From Bacillota bacterium (GTDB taxonomy: Bacteria > Bacillota > Clostridia > Lachnospirales > Cellulosilyticaceae): DNA of 22,079 nt. Below, piece by piece: positions 7,911 through 16,255 of the stretch; positions within the stretch are counted from its first letter, which is position 1, and each line of letters starts with the position of its first letter. The stretch spans positions 1 to 22,079 of the forward strand of contig JAEYPM010000087.1 in the NCBI GenBank assembly GCA_023410675.1, written 5' to 3'. A program made the translations under genes and the position numbers. A model generated the notes under the pieces. The model did no database searches. It was not told where the DNA came from and saw only the letters and a program-made list of their open reading frames with translations.

Positions 7911-8849
7911 TTATCTTGGTACGTTAATTTTAGCTAATATGTTCTCTATTAAATATTCTGCTTTTAGTCCCTCTAATTCCATCTCTGGTTTTACTATAAT
8001 TCTGTGCCTTAGAGTTGGAATAGCCATTTCTTTAATATCTTCTGGAATAATATAGTCTCTTCCCATAAATACTGCATGAGCCTTAGCACATTTTAAGAGT
8101 GCAATGGCTCCTCTTGGTGAACTTCCTATATCTAACATAGGGTGATTTCTGGTTTCTCTAACAATATGTAATATATAATTCATGAGCATTTCATCAACTG
8201 CTACGTTTTGCACTGCTTTTTGACACGCTAATAGCTCTTCTTTGCTACATACAGGTTGTATATCTAACAACTCAAGATTATTCATCTCTTGTCCAAAATG
8301 ATGCTTTTTTAGCATCTCTCTTTCTTCATCAAACTCTGGATAATCTATCGTGATCTTAACTAAGAAACGGTCAACAAGTGCTTCTGGCAAAGGATATGTG
8401 CCTTCATATTCTAATGGGTTTTGTGTTGCAAATACCATATAAGGCAGTTCAAGTTCAAGCATTTCACCTTCTATTGTGACTGTATTTTCTGCCATTGCTT
8501 CTAATAGTCCAGCTTGGGTTTTAGGTGGTGTTCTATTGATTTCATCTGCTAGTATCATATTCGTAAATATTGGCCCTTTTCTAAGCTCAAAATCACGGGT
8601 CTGCATATTGAATATCTTAGTTCCTGTGATATCAGCTGGCATTAAATCTGGTGTAAATTGAATCCTTTTAAAATCTATGTCTAAGGCTTTTGACAGTGCC
8701 TTGACAAGAAGGGTTTTTGCGAGACCTGGAACCCCTTCTAAAAGAACATGTCCCCCTGCCATAAGGCTTATTATAGAATAATCAATAAGCTTTTCCTGCC
8801 CTGAAATTACTTTCCCAACTTCACTTTTTATTTTAGCAATTATTTCCAA
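7911..8849 (-). CDS. MoxR-family AAA+ ATPase (312 aa)
   Basis: A complete MoxR (AAA_3 plus lid) ATPase of normal length. Walker A is GVPGLAKT at residues 39-46. Next come the family-specific IQFTPDLMPADITG near 63-76 and Walker B ILADEINR at 99-106. Sensor 1 with ATQNPLEYEGTYPLPEA and the DRF arginine-finger region follow, then the lid with SSPRGAIALLKCAKA. MoxR ATPases are viewed as chaperone-like remodelers of metal- or vWA-domain proteins. It overlaps the DUF4350 gene by 10 nt and is followed by DUF58, so the three are translated together. Cytosolic, probably docked at the membrane through its partners. Confidence 0.96.
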   Translation of the reverse strand: MEIIAKIKSEVGKVISGQEKLIDYSIISLMAGGHVLLEGVPGLAKTLLVKALSKALDIDFKRIQFTPDLMPADITGTKIFNMQTRDFELRKGPIFTNMILADEINRTPPKTQAGLLEAMAENTVTIEGEMLELELPYMVFATQNPLEYEGTYPLPEALVDRFLVKITIDYPEFDEEREMLKKHHFGQEMNNLELLDIQPVCSKEELLACQKAVQNVAVDEMLMNYILHIVRETRNHPMLDIGSSPRGAIALLKCAKAHAVFMGRDYIIPEDIKEMAIPTLRHRIIVKPEMELEGLKAEYLIENILAKINVPR

Positions 8850-9829
8850 TATAATTCACTCCTCGTATCGATAATCTCTACTAATTCTTCAATAATCGTA
8901 ATGATATGGATATATTTCCTTTCACTATGTTTTTGATTTTTTACTTTCATAAATTCAATCACTTGACTGACCTTCTCAATCTCGGGTAATTCTAGCTTTT
9001 GCCAATAGTCATAGAGATCTTTGTTCACAAAATCTAACCGAAAAGCTTTATGGAGTAAATAATCATAATAACTATCTATAGCTAGATCCCAACACTTTTC
9101 ATGTCTGTATAAATTGGCAGCTGCATACAAATATTCATTCTTACTTCTCTCTTCTTCTTCATATAGTGGAACCGTTTTTCCAAATCGCTTTCCCTTATAA
9201 TAAAAAAATGCCGCTATGATGATCATCATCTGATAAAGGATCAGTTTAATACTAAACGGTATAACATCCCATAATCCTTCTTTTTCAGGTAGTACAAACA
9301 AATAATATTCATTAAAAATAATCGCCTGATAATCTAAAGTATGTATTTGCTTAAGTAGTGTATAGGCAGCATCCCTATCAGAAATTAGCTGTGAATTGAT
9401 AATATGATTTACATTACAAGTAATGATTTTCCCTTCTCCATAACTATATCTCTTTACTACGTCATCTTCATATTCCAAGGACGCATAGCCTATTTCGTCA
9501 ATATCATATTTTTGTAAGTAGACTAATTGTCCCCCTGCTTTGATCCAGTCTTTTACCCCATTCCTATTAATGTTAAAATTGGTGTGGGGCATAACCACTT
9601 GAACTGTGTCATAGTTATACGTTTCTATTGGTATTTCACTTTCTACTCTTGCTTCTTCAATTTGCTCTAAAGCTTCAAAAAATATGCTACATCCTTTACG
9701 CGTTACATTGTCAACTGAGTAGTCAGGTATTAAATTTTTAGCTAAATATGGAATGAAGATTGCGATAATGAGCAAAAATGGAATGACAAATAATAAAGCA
9801 ATGACTCCTTTGTTGCTTCTACTTTTCAT
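8840..9829 (-). CDS. DUF4350-domain membrane protein (329 aa)
   Basis: One membrane helix near residues 10-30 leads to an extracytoplasmic DUF4350 region that starts with PDYSVDNVTRKGCSIFFEAL and runs through a VQVVMP strand to the WIKAGGQLVYLQ element and the YGEGKIITCNV strand. A second helix lies near 200-220. The cytosolic tail opens with GKRFGKTVPLYEEEERSKNE and YLYAAANLYRH, typical of the family. The domain resembles glutamine amidotransferase-like (ThuA-type) folds that have lost activity, and no catalytic triad was identified. It overlaps its neighbours on both sides (11 nt with DUF4129, 10 nt with MoxR), indicating translational coupling. Confidence 0.88.
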   Translation of the reverse strand: MKSRSNKGVIALLFVIPFLLIIAIFIPYLAKNLIPDYSVDNVTRKGCSIFFEALEQIEEARVESEIPIETYNYDTVQVVMPHTNFNINRNGVKDWIKAGGQLVYLQKYDIDEIGYASLEYEDDVVKRYSYGEGKIITCNVNHIINSQLISDRDAAYTLLKQIHTLDYQAIIFNEYYLFVLPEKEGLWDVIPFSIKLILYQMMIIIAAFFYYKGKRFGKTVPLYEEEERSKNEYLYAAANLYRHEKCWDLAIDSYYDYLLHKAFRLDFVNKDLYDYWQKLELPEIEKVSQVIEFMKVKNQKHSERKYIHIITIIEELVEIIDTRSELYWK

Positions 9830-10493
9830 AGTCCATCACCTCACTCCAAAGCTGCTGCATCTTTTGTTTATAGCTACTATATGCTTCCCTATCAAACTTC
9901 TTTTTCCCATACCAGATAGCATTAAAAATATTGATGACTTCTTTAAAGGATCGCACGAAAGGATATTTTTCCCTTTTTAGATAGGAATAAATCTCACTAT
10001 TTGTCTTTGATTCCTCTAAATAAATCATTTCCTTATCATGCATAAGGAGTAAAAGGGCAATATAATAATATCTCACTGCACTTGTATAGTCTTCTTGCTC
10101 TTCAAATGCATCTGCTTTACTTCTCAGTAAATTTGGTGTTGTCTCCTCAGAAATCTCAACCCCTAAAATCTCTTTTATTTTACTTCTTCGTTTAAATAGT
10201 TTTACAACATGACGTGCCATGATGATAATAATAGCAATAGCAATAATGATAGCAATGGCTAAAAAAAGCCTAGACACTACTTCAGGTAATTCGTCAGTCT
10301 GAGGCATATTATCCCTTTGTATCCTCATATTTTTAATAAAATTATCAATATAATTTGTAAGCTGCTCCAACCATTCTCTTATTTTCTGCTCAAACTTATT
10401 TTCATTTAATAATTTTTGATACTTCTCGTCTTTTAAAATATCATCAATCACTTGATCAAATTGCTCTCTTGAAACAGTATCTGATTTAGCCAC
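9819..10493 (-). CDS. DUF4129-domain protein, single membrane helix (224 aa)
   Basis: A soluble coiled N-terminal part of about 75 residues is followed by one very hydrophobic segment near 75-97 (LAIAIIIAIAIIIIM). The C-terminal DUF4129 helical domain begins at LRSKADAFEEQEDYTSAVRY and has the usual YIALLLLM helix and a T-N-S-E element. DUF4129 occurs fused to transglutaminases or beside DUF4350 and MoxR; here it is free-standing and shorter than the fused forms. It lies 19 bp after the membrane protein gene and overlaps DUF4350 by 11 nt. Probably a membrane anchor or scaffold for the MoxR complex. Confidence 0.85.
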   Translation of the reverse strand: MAKSDTVSREQFDQVIDDILKDEKYQKLLNENKFEQKIREWLEQLTNYIDNFIKNMRIQRDNMPQTDELPEVVSRLFLAIAIIIAIAIIIIMARHVVKLFKRRSKIKEILGVEISEETTPNLLRSKADAFEEQEDYTSAVRYYYIALLLLMHDKEMIYLEESKTNSEIYSYLKREKYPFVRSFKEVINIFNAIWYGKKKFDREAYSSYKQKMQQLWSEVMDYEK

Positions 10494-10512
10494 CTAGATC
10501 TAATCTCTCCTT

Positions 10513-11484
10513 CTACTTATTTTTTATCATATCCTTTAGCCTTAATTCTAGATCGTATCCTTCATACTTAGCTCTTTGATTATAATAGATACAGACATTA
10601 ATAATACTCATAGCTCCCATAATAAATATATAACCTAAGAGTTGTGTAAAAAATGCTACGCCTCCAGTGAATAAATAAAATAAAACTTTTACACCTACAT
10701 TTAATGGGATAAACTCAGTTATAAGGCTTATAAGAACAATTAATATACCACTTATTGATTCAAAACCTAACACGGTTCCTGCAATACTTAATAAAACTAA
10801 AACTAAATTGCCAAATAAACCCCCAAAATTATATTTTATAAGCCCATAGCTTCTTTTTATCACTTGTATGGGGCCAACTTCTTCAGCAGCAATAATGGGT
10901 AACCCCAAGGAAAAAAACATTATATAAATATGTATCATAGTGACAGTAAGTAAAACCCCTAGTTTATATAAAAACGGAACTAAAAAATATGCATATATAA
11001 TAGTCACCAAAGTGGTCATATCTTGTATATCAACAGATGCCGTATCCATTATGTCTATTACAGGGATTGAATTAATTATATTAAAGTAAATCCCAAGTAA
11101 AATAAGAATGGGGATAATCACAAGCAGCATAATTAACTGATACCCCATTACCTTAGTTGTCTTTTTAAAAGCAAACATAAAACATCCGAATAAATCTTGT
11201 TTATCTTTTGTGTAGTGCTGAGAAACAAGTTTCACAAGGGTTAACTGTGACAAATTATAAAGGGTAATTACGCACCAAATATACAATGCGACCCACACGC
11301 CCATAATAAATTCCCCAAAACTTGCTGCTAACATTGCATTTATTATCATCAGATAAGAGCTAATAGTATTAAATAAAGAAATAATCACAACTATCAAAAT
11401 AGTAATCAAGTAAATTTGTTTAAAATATTTCCTAGTTAAAGTACTTGCCTGTCCTAATACTTCTGTAAAATGATCTTGTACCAT
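10513..11484 (-). CDS. Polytopic membrane protein, first gene of the MoxR operon (323 aa)
   Basis: About six to eight hydrophobic stretches span residues 20-300, and a charged KYEGYDLELRLKDMIKNK tail closes the protein. The pattern recalls the glycerophosphodiesterase-linked membrane domain and similar 'MoxR operon leader' membrane proteins, but no motif fixes a family. Features seen are PIIAAEEVGPIQVIKRSYGLIK, an amphipathic segment common in that group, and a Gly-rich last helix. GGGAG precedes the ATG. An extended -10 promoter upstream drives it and the four genes behind it. Role unknown; a membrane base for the complex is the likely guess. Confidence 0.75.
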   Translation of the reverse strand: MVQDHFTEVLGQASTLTRKYFKQIYLITILIVVIISLFNTISSYLMIINAMLAASFGEFIMGVWVALYIWCVITLYNLSQLTLVKLVSQHYTKDKQDLFGCFMFAFKKTTKVMGYQLIMLLVIIPILILLGIYFNIINSIPVIDIMDTASVDIQDMTTLVTIIYAYFLVPFLYKLGVLLTVTMIHIYIMFFSLGLPIIAAEEVGPIQVIKRSYGLIKYNFGGLFGNLVLVLLSIAGTVLGFESISGILIVLISLITEFIPLNVGVKVLFYLFTGGVAFFTQLLGYIFIMGAMSIINVCIYYNQRAKYEGYDLELRLKDMIKNK

Positions 11485-11522
11485 TTTATTCTCCCTAATT
11501 AATTTTCTACATCGATTCTCAT

Positions 11523-11551
11523 ATTATATCAAATATTCCGCATAATATAAA
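11523..11551 (-). promoter_or_regulatory. Promoter of the MoxR operon (extended -10)
   Basis: On the minus strand TGATATAAT (11523-11531) is a perfect -10 with a TGn extension. TTTATA (11546-11551), a 4/6 -35 match, lies 17 bp upstream. The start of transcription would be near 11516, about 32 nt before the ATG. The site lies in the 93 bp between MocR and the operon, where no terminator is visible. Confidence 0.55.
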
Positions 11552-11577
11552 TTGTTTGATAAATATTATTTGTTATT

Positions 11578-13035
11578 TTATGATGAGCCTAATTCTTTTA
11601 CAACCTCTCCTATAACTTTGATTCCCCTTCTAATTTCCTCATCGGATAACCTTGAAAAGCCAAGACGCAAAGTACTCTTCTCTTTCTTATCTACATAAAA
11701 TATATCTCCTGGTGTAAAAAGCACCCCTTTTTCTGCACATCTTTTTAATACATTTCTTGCACAAACACCCTTTAATTTTACAAATATATGAAGTCCTCCT
11801 TCACCCATAATATACTCGTGAGGAATAAATTCATTAATTTGCTGCATAGTAAAAAGGTATTTTTCCTTATAGTGCTTTCTTGCTTTCTTAATATAACGCT
11901 CAAAGCTGCCACTGATCATATAATGATAAAGTATTGCTTGGTCAAGAAAAGATGTATGGATATTTCTTGTCCTTTTAACACTTTCTAAAACATCAATTAA
12001 TTTTTTATCTGCTAAAATCCAGCCTATTCTAAGTCCTGGAAAAAGTATTTTTGAAAAGCTGCCTATATAGATAACGCCATTACTATTTGGTGCTAATGCT
12101 GCTATTGGAAGCATAGGCGAACTTGAGTACAAAAGTTCTTCATTAAATCCGTCTTCAATAACAGGGATCTGGTACTTTTTATATATTTCTAGTACCTTTT
12201 GGCGTTTTTCACCTTTTAGGACGATGCCTGTGGGATTATGATAAGAAGGTATAATATAACCTAACTTAGGTGTTCTTAGCTTTAGAGTTTTCTCTAATTC
12301 ATCTATATCTATTCCATCTCTATTCATTGGAACGCCGGCGATATCTAATTGATGAGCGTGCATCATTTTGAGGGCGGTATTATGTGTCGGGTCTTCACAG
12401 ACAATAATATCTCCTGGCTTTGTCAGTGCAGAAAGTATGATATCCATACCTTCTGTAAAGCCATTGACAATAAGAATATCTTTATTTTTTGTACTGACAC
12501 CCTTTTGCTCCATATAAGTCATGAGGTATTCCATTAGAGGTTTATAACCTTTTGCATAACCATAATTTAGAACTTTATTACCTTCTAAAGAAATGCATTC
12601 TAAAAAAGCCCTTTTAAATTCTTCTAAATCAAAAAGGCTTTCATGTGGTGCGATGCTCTTAAAGGAAATCATTCCTTTTTCCCATGGCAATTCTGTTTTG
12701 ATAATGTCTAGTTGCCTACACTGCGTAGCATAATAGCTAAGCATTTCATCCCAATTAATCGTAAGCTTTTCATCTTTATATTCTATTTCTTTGTCAATAA
12801 ATGTTCCTTTTCCTGTTAGACTTTTAATAACTCCCTGAGCCTCTAAGTTTTCATACGCTGTAAGGACTGAATTCCTACTTATTTTAAGAAGATTACTCAG
12901 TTCTCTAGTGGATGGCAGTTTGTTTCCCTTTTTTAGAACACCATGATTAATGCCCTTTTTAATATATTCTTCAATTTGACTATAAATAGGACTATCTTCT
13001 GTAAGTTTAAATGATGAAAAAAGCAAACCCCTCAC
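11578..13035 (-). CDS. MocR/PdxR-type regulator: GntR wHTH fused to a PLP aminotransferase fold
   Basis: The N-terminal ~75 residues are a GntR winged helix (PIYSQIEEYIKKGI, LPSTRELSNLLKISRNSV, then the GTF wing). A linker leads to a fold-type I aminotransferase domain with PSYHNPTG, an IEDGFNEELLY cofactor-Asp region, and GSFSK with Lys329 as the PLP lysine, followed by FPGLRIGW. Length (485 aa) is normal. Relatives regulate vitamin B6, GABA or amino-acid genes; none of those is next door, so its target is unknown. The GTG at 13033-13035 follows a weak GAGG; the TTG at 13026 is an alternative start. It begins 8 bp after the surE stop and is therefore co-transcribed with it. Confidence 0.92.
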   Translation of the reverse strand: MRGLLFSSFKLTEDSPIYSQIEEYIKKGINHGVLKKGNKLPSTRELSNLLKISRNSVLTAYENLEAQGVIKSLTGKGTFIDKEIEYKDEKLTINWDEMLSYYATQCRQLDIIKTELPWEKGMISFKSIAPHESLFDLEEFKRAFLECISLEGNKVLNYGYAKGYKPLMEYLMTYMEQKGVSTKNKDILIVNGFTEGMDIILSALTKPGDIIVCEDPTHNTALKMMHAHQLDIAGVPMNRDGIDIDELEKTLKLRTPKLGYIIPSYHNPTGIVLKGEKRQKVLEIYKKYQIPVIEDGFNEELLYSSSPMLPIAALAPNSNGVIYIGSFSKILFPGLRIGWILADKKLIDVLESVKRTRNIHTSFLDQAILYHYMISGSFERYIKKARKHYKEKYLFTMQQINEFIPHEYIMGEGGLHIFVKLKGVCARNVLKRCAEKGVLFTPGDIFYVDKKEKSTLRLGFSRLSDEEIRRGIKVIGEVVKELGSS

Positions 13036-13043
13036 CTCATTAT

Positions 13044-13802
13044 CTATCGATTAAAAATACTTTCCACTTCTTGCAGCATCTTGTAGTGGGTAAAGTCAAA
13101 CTGTAGTGGTGTCAGTGTAACATACCCTTGTGATAAATAATATCTATCCGAGTTCATTTCTTCTATTTTACTTTTTGTTGCATTTATTGTATAGATTTTT
13201 TCATCTTTATCTTCTAGCAAAATATATTCACTTCTATAGGTAAAATTTCCAAGTCCACATACTTTGATACCCTGAATAAGATGCTCGGGTTTATTCGGTA
13301 CATTGATATTTAATACGACATCCTTTTTTAAGAAATTCTTTTCTGCAATATCAACTATTTTACTTACCCAAAGTGCAGCTTTCTCATATTCTTCATCATT
13401 CTTCTCCCAATCTACTTCCATGGAGATAGCAATGGATGGCACATGATTAATTGCTCCTTCTATTGCAGCTGAAACCGTCCCTGAATAAAGTACGTCTGTA
13501 CCACAGTTAAGCCCTCTATTGATTCCTGAGATGACAAGTTCGGCATCCTTAGCAAACAAAGCTAGCCCTATCTGAGTACAGTCAGCAGGTGTTCCTAGTA
13601 TACTATAGGCTTTTACTGTAAGACCTTCTAAAGTTTCTTCTTTCACTTTCATAACGCCTTCTAAAGAAATAGAATGACTGCACGCACTTTTTTGCTCTCT
13701 AGGTGCTACAACAGTAATCTCATGTTTTTTATTCATTTCTTTTGCAAGTTCATAAATACCTTTTGCGTGAATCCCATCATCGTTTGTTATGAGTATTTTC
13801 AT
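13044..13802 (-). CDS. surE: SurE 5'/3'-nucleotidase (survival protein)
   Basis: A full-length SurE phosphatase (252 aa) that hydrolyses nucleoside monophosphates and, in some members, short polyphosphate. The divalent-metal residues are all in place: Asp8 and Asp9 in ILITNDDGIHA, Ser39 in APREQKSACS, and Asn95 in ISGINRG. The LYSGTVSAAIEGA stretch also fits the family. GGGAGA precedes the ATG. It is cytosolic. It lies 43 bp after the thioesterase gene and 8 bp before the MocR-type regulator, forming a three-gene run. Its partners here do not suggest a specific pathway beyond metabolite repair or nucleotide salvage. Confidence 0.97.
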   Translation of the reverse strand: MKILITNDDGIHAKGIYELAKEMNKKHEITVVAPREQKSACSHSISLEGVMKVKEETLEGLTVKAYSILGTPADCTQIGLALFAKDAELVISGINRGLNCGTDVLYSGTVSAAIEGAINHVPSIAISMEVDWEKNDEEYEKAALWVSKIVDIAEKNFLKKDVVLNINVPNKPEHLIQGIKVCGLGNFTYRSEYILLEDKDEKIYTINATKSKIEEMNSDRYYLSQGYVTLTPLQFDFTHYKMLQEVESIFNR

Positions 13803-13845
13803 GTCATATCTCCCTTCATATAATAGCCTAATAATAATCCCTTAC

Positions 13846-14304
13846 TTATTCGTTAATATAATTCATTTTATTCCATAGACTAAGATCATGTTTTTTTAAA
13901 TTAGTGAGTTTAAAAGTAACCTTATCTACAAAACCTTGTACTGTTTTTCCCACAGCTATTAGTGTACCACTTTTTTCATTTGTTACACGATAATTGGTAA
14001 CTAACTGAATGGGTGTAAACTTTTCAATTGTGGTCTCAATAAGAAGCTCGTCTGCATATTTAGCTGGAGAATAATATTTGCACTGGGTCTCAGCAATAGG
14101 CATCATAATTCCTTTTTCCTCTATTTCTTGGTATGTCAAGCCACATAATGCTACCAGATCCTCTCTGGCATTTTCAAAATATACATAGTAATTCGCATGA
14201 TGGACAATACCCATAGCATCTGTTTCTGCATAACGAACCTTAATTTTTGTTCTACTTTTTATAGTACTAATGATATCATTTTGCTCGTGTTCTTTATCAA
14301 TCAT
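13846..14304 (-). CDS. Hotdog-fold acyl-CoA thioesterase, YbgC/FadM type
   Basis: A 4-hydroxybenzoyl-CoA-thioesterase-like hotdog protein (152 aa). The family signature runs RYAETDAMGIVHHANYYVYF: the Asp (position ~29) is the catalytic residue, followed by the usual G-x-V-H-H-x-N-Y and FENARED. The remaining strands (ETQCKYYSPAKYADELLI, VTNEKSG, AVGKT) match. The first ~17 residues are a loose extension before the hotdog begins. Relatives cleave short or aromatic acyl-CoAs, and the natural substrate is unknown. AGGGAG precedes the ATG. It is first in the run with surE and the MocR-type gene. Confidence 0.9.
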   Translation of the reverse strand: MIDKEHEQNDIISTIKSRTKIKVRYAETDAMGIVHHANYYVYFENAREDLVALCGLTYQEIEEKGIMMPIAETQCKYYSPAKYADELLIETTIEKFTPIQLVTNYRVTNEKSGTLIAVGKTVQGFVDKVTFKLTNLKKHDLSLWNKMNYINE

Positions 14305-14383
14305 ATTTGTTTTCTCCCTATTGATCTAATTAATTTTATAGAATATAGTGTAATGTTTCTATAATAAGCATAACATAACAAAG

Positions 14384-14406
14384 AGCCTCATTCAATGAAT
14401 AAGGCT
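14384..14406 (-). terminator. Terminator overlapping the flippase stop codon
   Basis: On the minus strand AGCCTTATTC and GAATGAGGCT pair over 10 bp (one G-T) around a 3-nt loop, followed by TCTTTGTT. The stop TAG (14405-14407) lies inside the first arm. The T-tail is weak, so termination may be partial. Confidence 0.5.
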
Positions 14407-15970
14407 AACTCATAATAAGTCTTACACTATTTCTAAACCATTTTATATCTTCTTTTGAAATACTCTCTATAAGAACTAAAAATATACTATATAATAGTAT
14501 TGCAAGTGTTATAGAAAGAGTAACGCCTTCTACTTGATAACCCTTATTAAAAAACAAATAGCGATACAATGTCTTAGATAATAAGGTTGTAGCAAATGCT
14601 ACAATAAAGGGCTTAAAGATCCATTTGCTTGCCTCAATGTTAATATTGGTTACATGGATCAGTTTATTAAAATTAAGTAAAGAAGTCACTATATTACTGA
14701 TCAGCATGATCCCTATAAATGCTGTCATTCCTTTATAAGGAATAATAAAATAAATCATACTGATTCTAAAAATAGAGTCGATCATACTGTATTTAAGACA
14801 ACTCATCTGCTCCCCTAGACCTTTTAATATCCCATCTGAAACCATTTCTATGTATATAAAAGGAGCTATTAATGTTACTATCTTCAGCATTTTCCCTACG
14901 TCATTATTATGATAAATAATAACCCCTAGTTCATTGCCAAAATTGATAAAGATGCCCACCACAAAGGCACTAAGTACACATGTAAAGTGAATGACCCTAG
15001 CTGTTGTATTTCTCACCCTCTGATTATTTTTAAGCACATTAGCTCTTGCAATTTCTGGAATGAGAGTTGTAGCAAAAGCAGTCAAAAAGGCTGCTGGAAA
15101 AAATAAAATAGGTATAACCATTCCTTTTAAAAGACCATACATACTCATAGAAGTCTGCATTGTTTCCCCATATTTTCTAAGGCCAATAGGAATAAGCATA
15201 TTTTCTGCTGTTACAAGGACTGAACCTACATAACCTGCAGCTGCTATAGGAAGAACTACCTCAAATATTCTTACAAAGGCTCTTCTAAAGGCAACCTTTT
15301 TTGAACTTCTTTTATGCAGCTCATCTTTAATTAATAGTTCTTTATCTACTAAATAAAGTGTTAGTAGATAACTAAAAGAAATGATTTCACCAATTGTCAT
15401 TCCTAAACCAATCGCTGCACATGCATGACCGATTCCCCTAGGTGCCCATAACCTCATAAAAATGATTATGAGTGACAATTTAGCACATTGTTCAATAACG
15501 TCGGCACTAGCAGGCTTTATAGCTGTTTTCGCGGCGTAAAAATAGCCTTTAATACAAGATGAAATGCTCATAAATGGAATGCTAAATGCCAATGCTTTAA
15601 GCCCAAGTGTTGCCCTTTCATCTTTAATAAATAGAACCGCTATATCTTTTGCGTATGTAAATAATAGAAGGCAGGCTATACTCCCTAAAAATCCACTTAA
15701 GCAAAAAGCTGCTTGCATAATTCTTTTAGCATTATAATAATCGCCAATACTCATATCTTCTGCAACTAATTTTGATACAGATACACTCATTCCTGCTGAA
15801 GCAAAAATATATGCCATAAAATAAACCGACATGCTTAATTGGTAAAGTCCAACCCCCTCTGAACCAATGGTTTGAGATATTACAGCAATAGAGATCATAC
15901 CTATTGTTCTTGTAATGAGTGAAGCTAATGTAAGCAGCATAGTACTCATTAATAAACCTTGCTTTTTCAA
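14405..15970 (-). CDS. SpoVB/MurJ-superfamily lipid-linked oligosaccharide flippase (521 aa)
   Basis: A 14-helix MOP-superfamily transporter of normal length. The entry matches SpoVB-type proteins: GLLMSTMLLTLASLITRTIG, then IGSEGVGLYQLSMSVYFMAY and a SKLVAED loop. A KGYFYAAKTAIKPASADVIEQ segment and a LFFPAAFLTAFATTLIPEIA segment are also typical. SpoVB relatives move lipid-linked cell-wall or cortex precursors across the membrane. The start is TTG (15968-15970), supported by GGAGG 7 nt upstream and by the family's N-terminus. A sigma-E-like promoter upstream suggests expression in the mother cell during sporulation. The name spoVB is likely but not proved, as paralogs are common. Confidence 0.88.
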   Translation of the reverse strand: MKKQGLLMSTMLLTLASLITRTIGMISIAVISQTIGSEGVGLYQLSMSVYFMAYIFASAGMSVSVSKLVAEDMSIGDYYNAKRIMQAAFCLSGFLGSIACLLLFTYAKDIAVLFIKDERATLGLKALAFSIPFMSISSCIKGYFYAAKTAIKPASADVIEQCAKLSLIIIFMRLWAPRGIGHACAAIGLGMTIGEIISFSYLLTLYLVDKELLIKDELHKRSSKKVAFRRAFVRIFEVVLPIAAAGYVGSVLVTAENMLIPIGLRKYGETMQTSMSMYGLLKGMVIPILFFPAAFLTAFATTLIPEIARANVLKNNQRVRNTTARVIHFTCVLSAFVVGIFINFGNELGVIIYHNNDVGKMLKIVTLIAPFIYIEMVSDGILKGLGEQMSCLKYSMIDSIFRISMIYFIIPYKGMTAFIGIMLISNIVTSLLNFNKLIHVTNINIEASKWIFKPFIVAFATTLLSKTLYRYLFFNKGYQVEGVTLSITLAILLYSIFLVLIESISKEDIKWFRNSVRLIMS

Positions 15971-16005
15971 ATACTTTCCTCCAAATCATTCATCTATCTT
16001 ATGTC

Positions 16006-16034
16006 ATTATATGTCCACTCTCTCTGTAGAATTC
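16006..16034 (-). promoter_or_regulatory. Sigma-E-like promoter of the flippase gene
   Basis: On the minus strand CATATAAT (16006-16013) matches 7 of 8 of the sigma-E -10 (CATACAnT). GAATTCT (16028-16034) matches 5 of 7 of its -35, with 14 bp between, the usual sigma-E spacing. The leader to the TTG start is about 29 nt. The -10 also fits sigma-A, but no TTGACA-like hexamer sits at 17 bp. Confidence 0.4.
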
Positions 16035-16141
16035 GCATTTTAAACACGAACTTATATTATGTGAATTTATTTTACTTAAAAACCTCTTAAAATATTTTTA
16101 GTATTTCATAAAATATTTATATTCACATCATGGTCCTATAG

Positions 16142-16147
16142 TATAAT
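16142..16147 (+). promoter_or_regulatory. Candidate -10 of the Cys-rich/DUF5685 operon
   Basis: A perfect TATAAT lies about 109 nt before the first gene's start. No good -35 is seen (TATTCA at 16 bp is the best), so an activator or an alternative sigma factor may be involved. The leader would contain the heptad repeats at 16171-16212. Confidence 0.3.
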
Positions 16148-16170
16148 AAACTCATAGCATAGATTTCTTA

Positions 16171-16212
16171 TTCTAGATATTAGATATTAGCTATTAGATG
16201 TTACATATTAGA
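16171..16212 (+). repeat. Six tandem 7-bp repeats (TATTAGA) in an operon leader
   Basis: The units read TTCTAGA, TATTAGA, TATTAGC, TATTAGA, TGTTACA, TATTAGA, back to back. Three are identical and the others differ by one or two bases. They sit between the candidate -10 and the ribosome site of the first Cys-rich gene. The array could vary in length by slippage or bind a protein. Confidence 0.7.
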
Positions 16213-16255
16213 TTCAAATCAATCTTTATTTCATATAATAAAGGAGGTGTGTATA

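Noticed and set aside
16171..16212. Short repeats considered as a CRISPR or phage attachment site
   Set aside because: The units are 7 bp with no spacers, and no cas or integrase gene is present.
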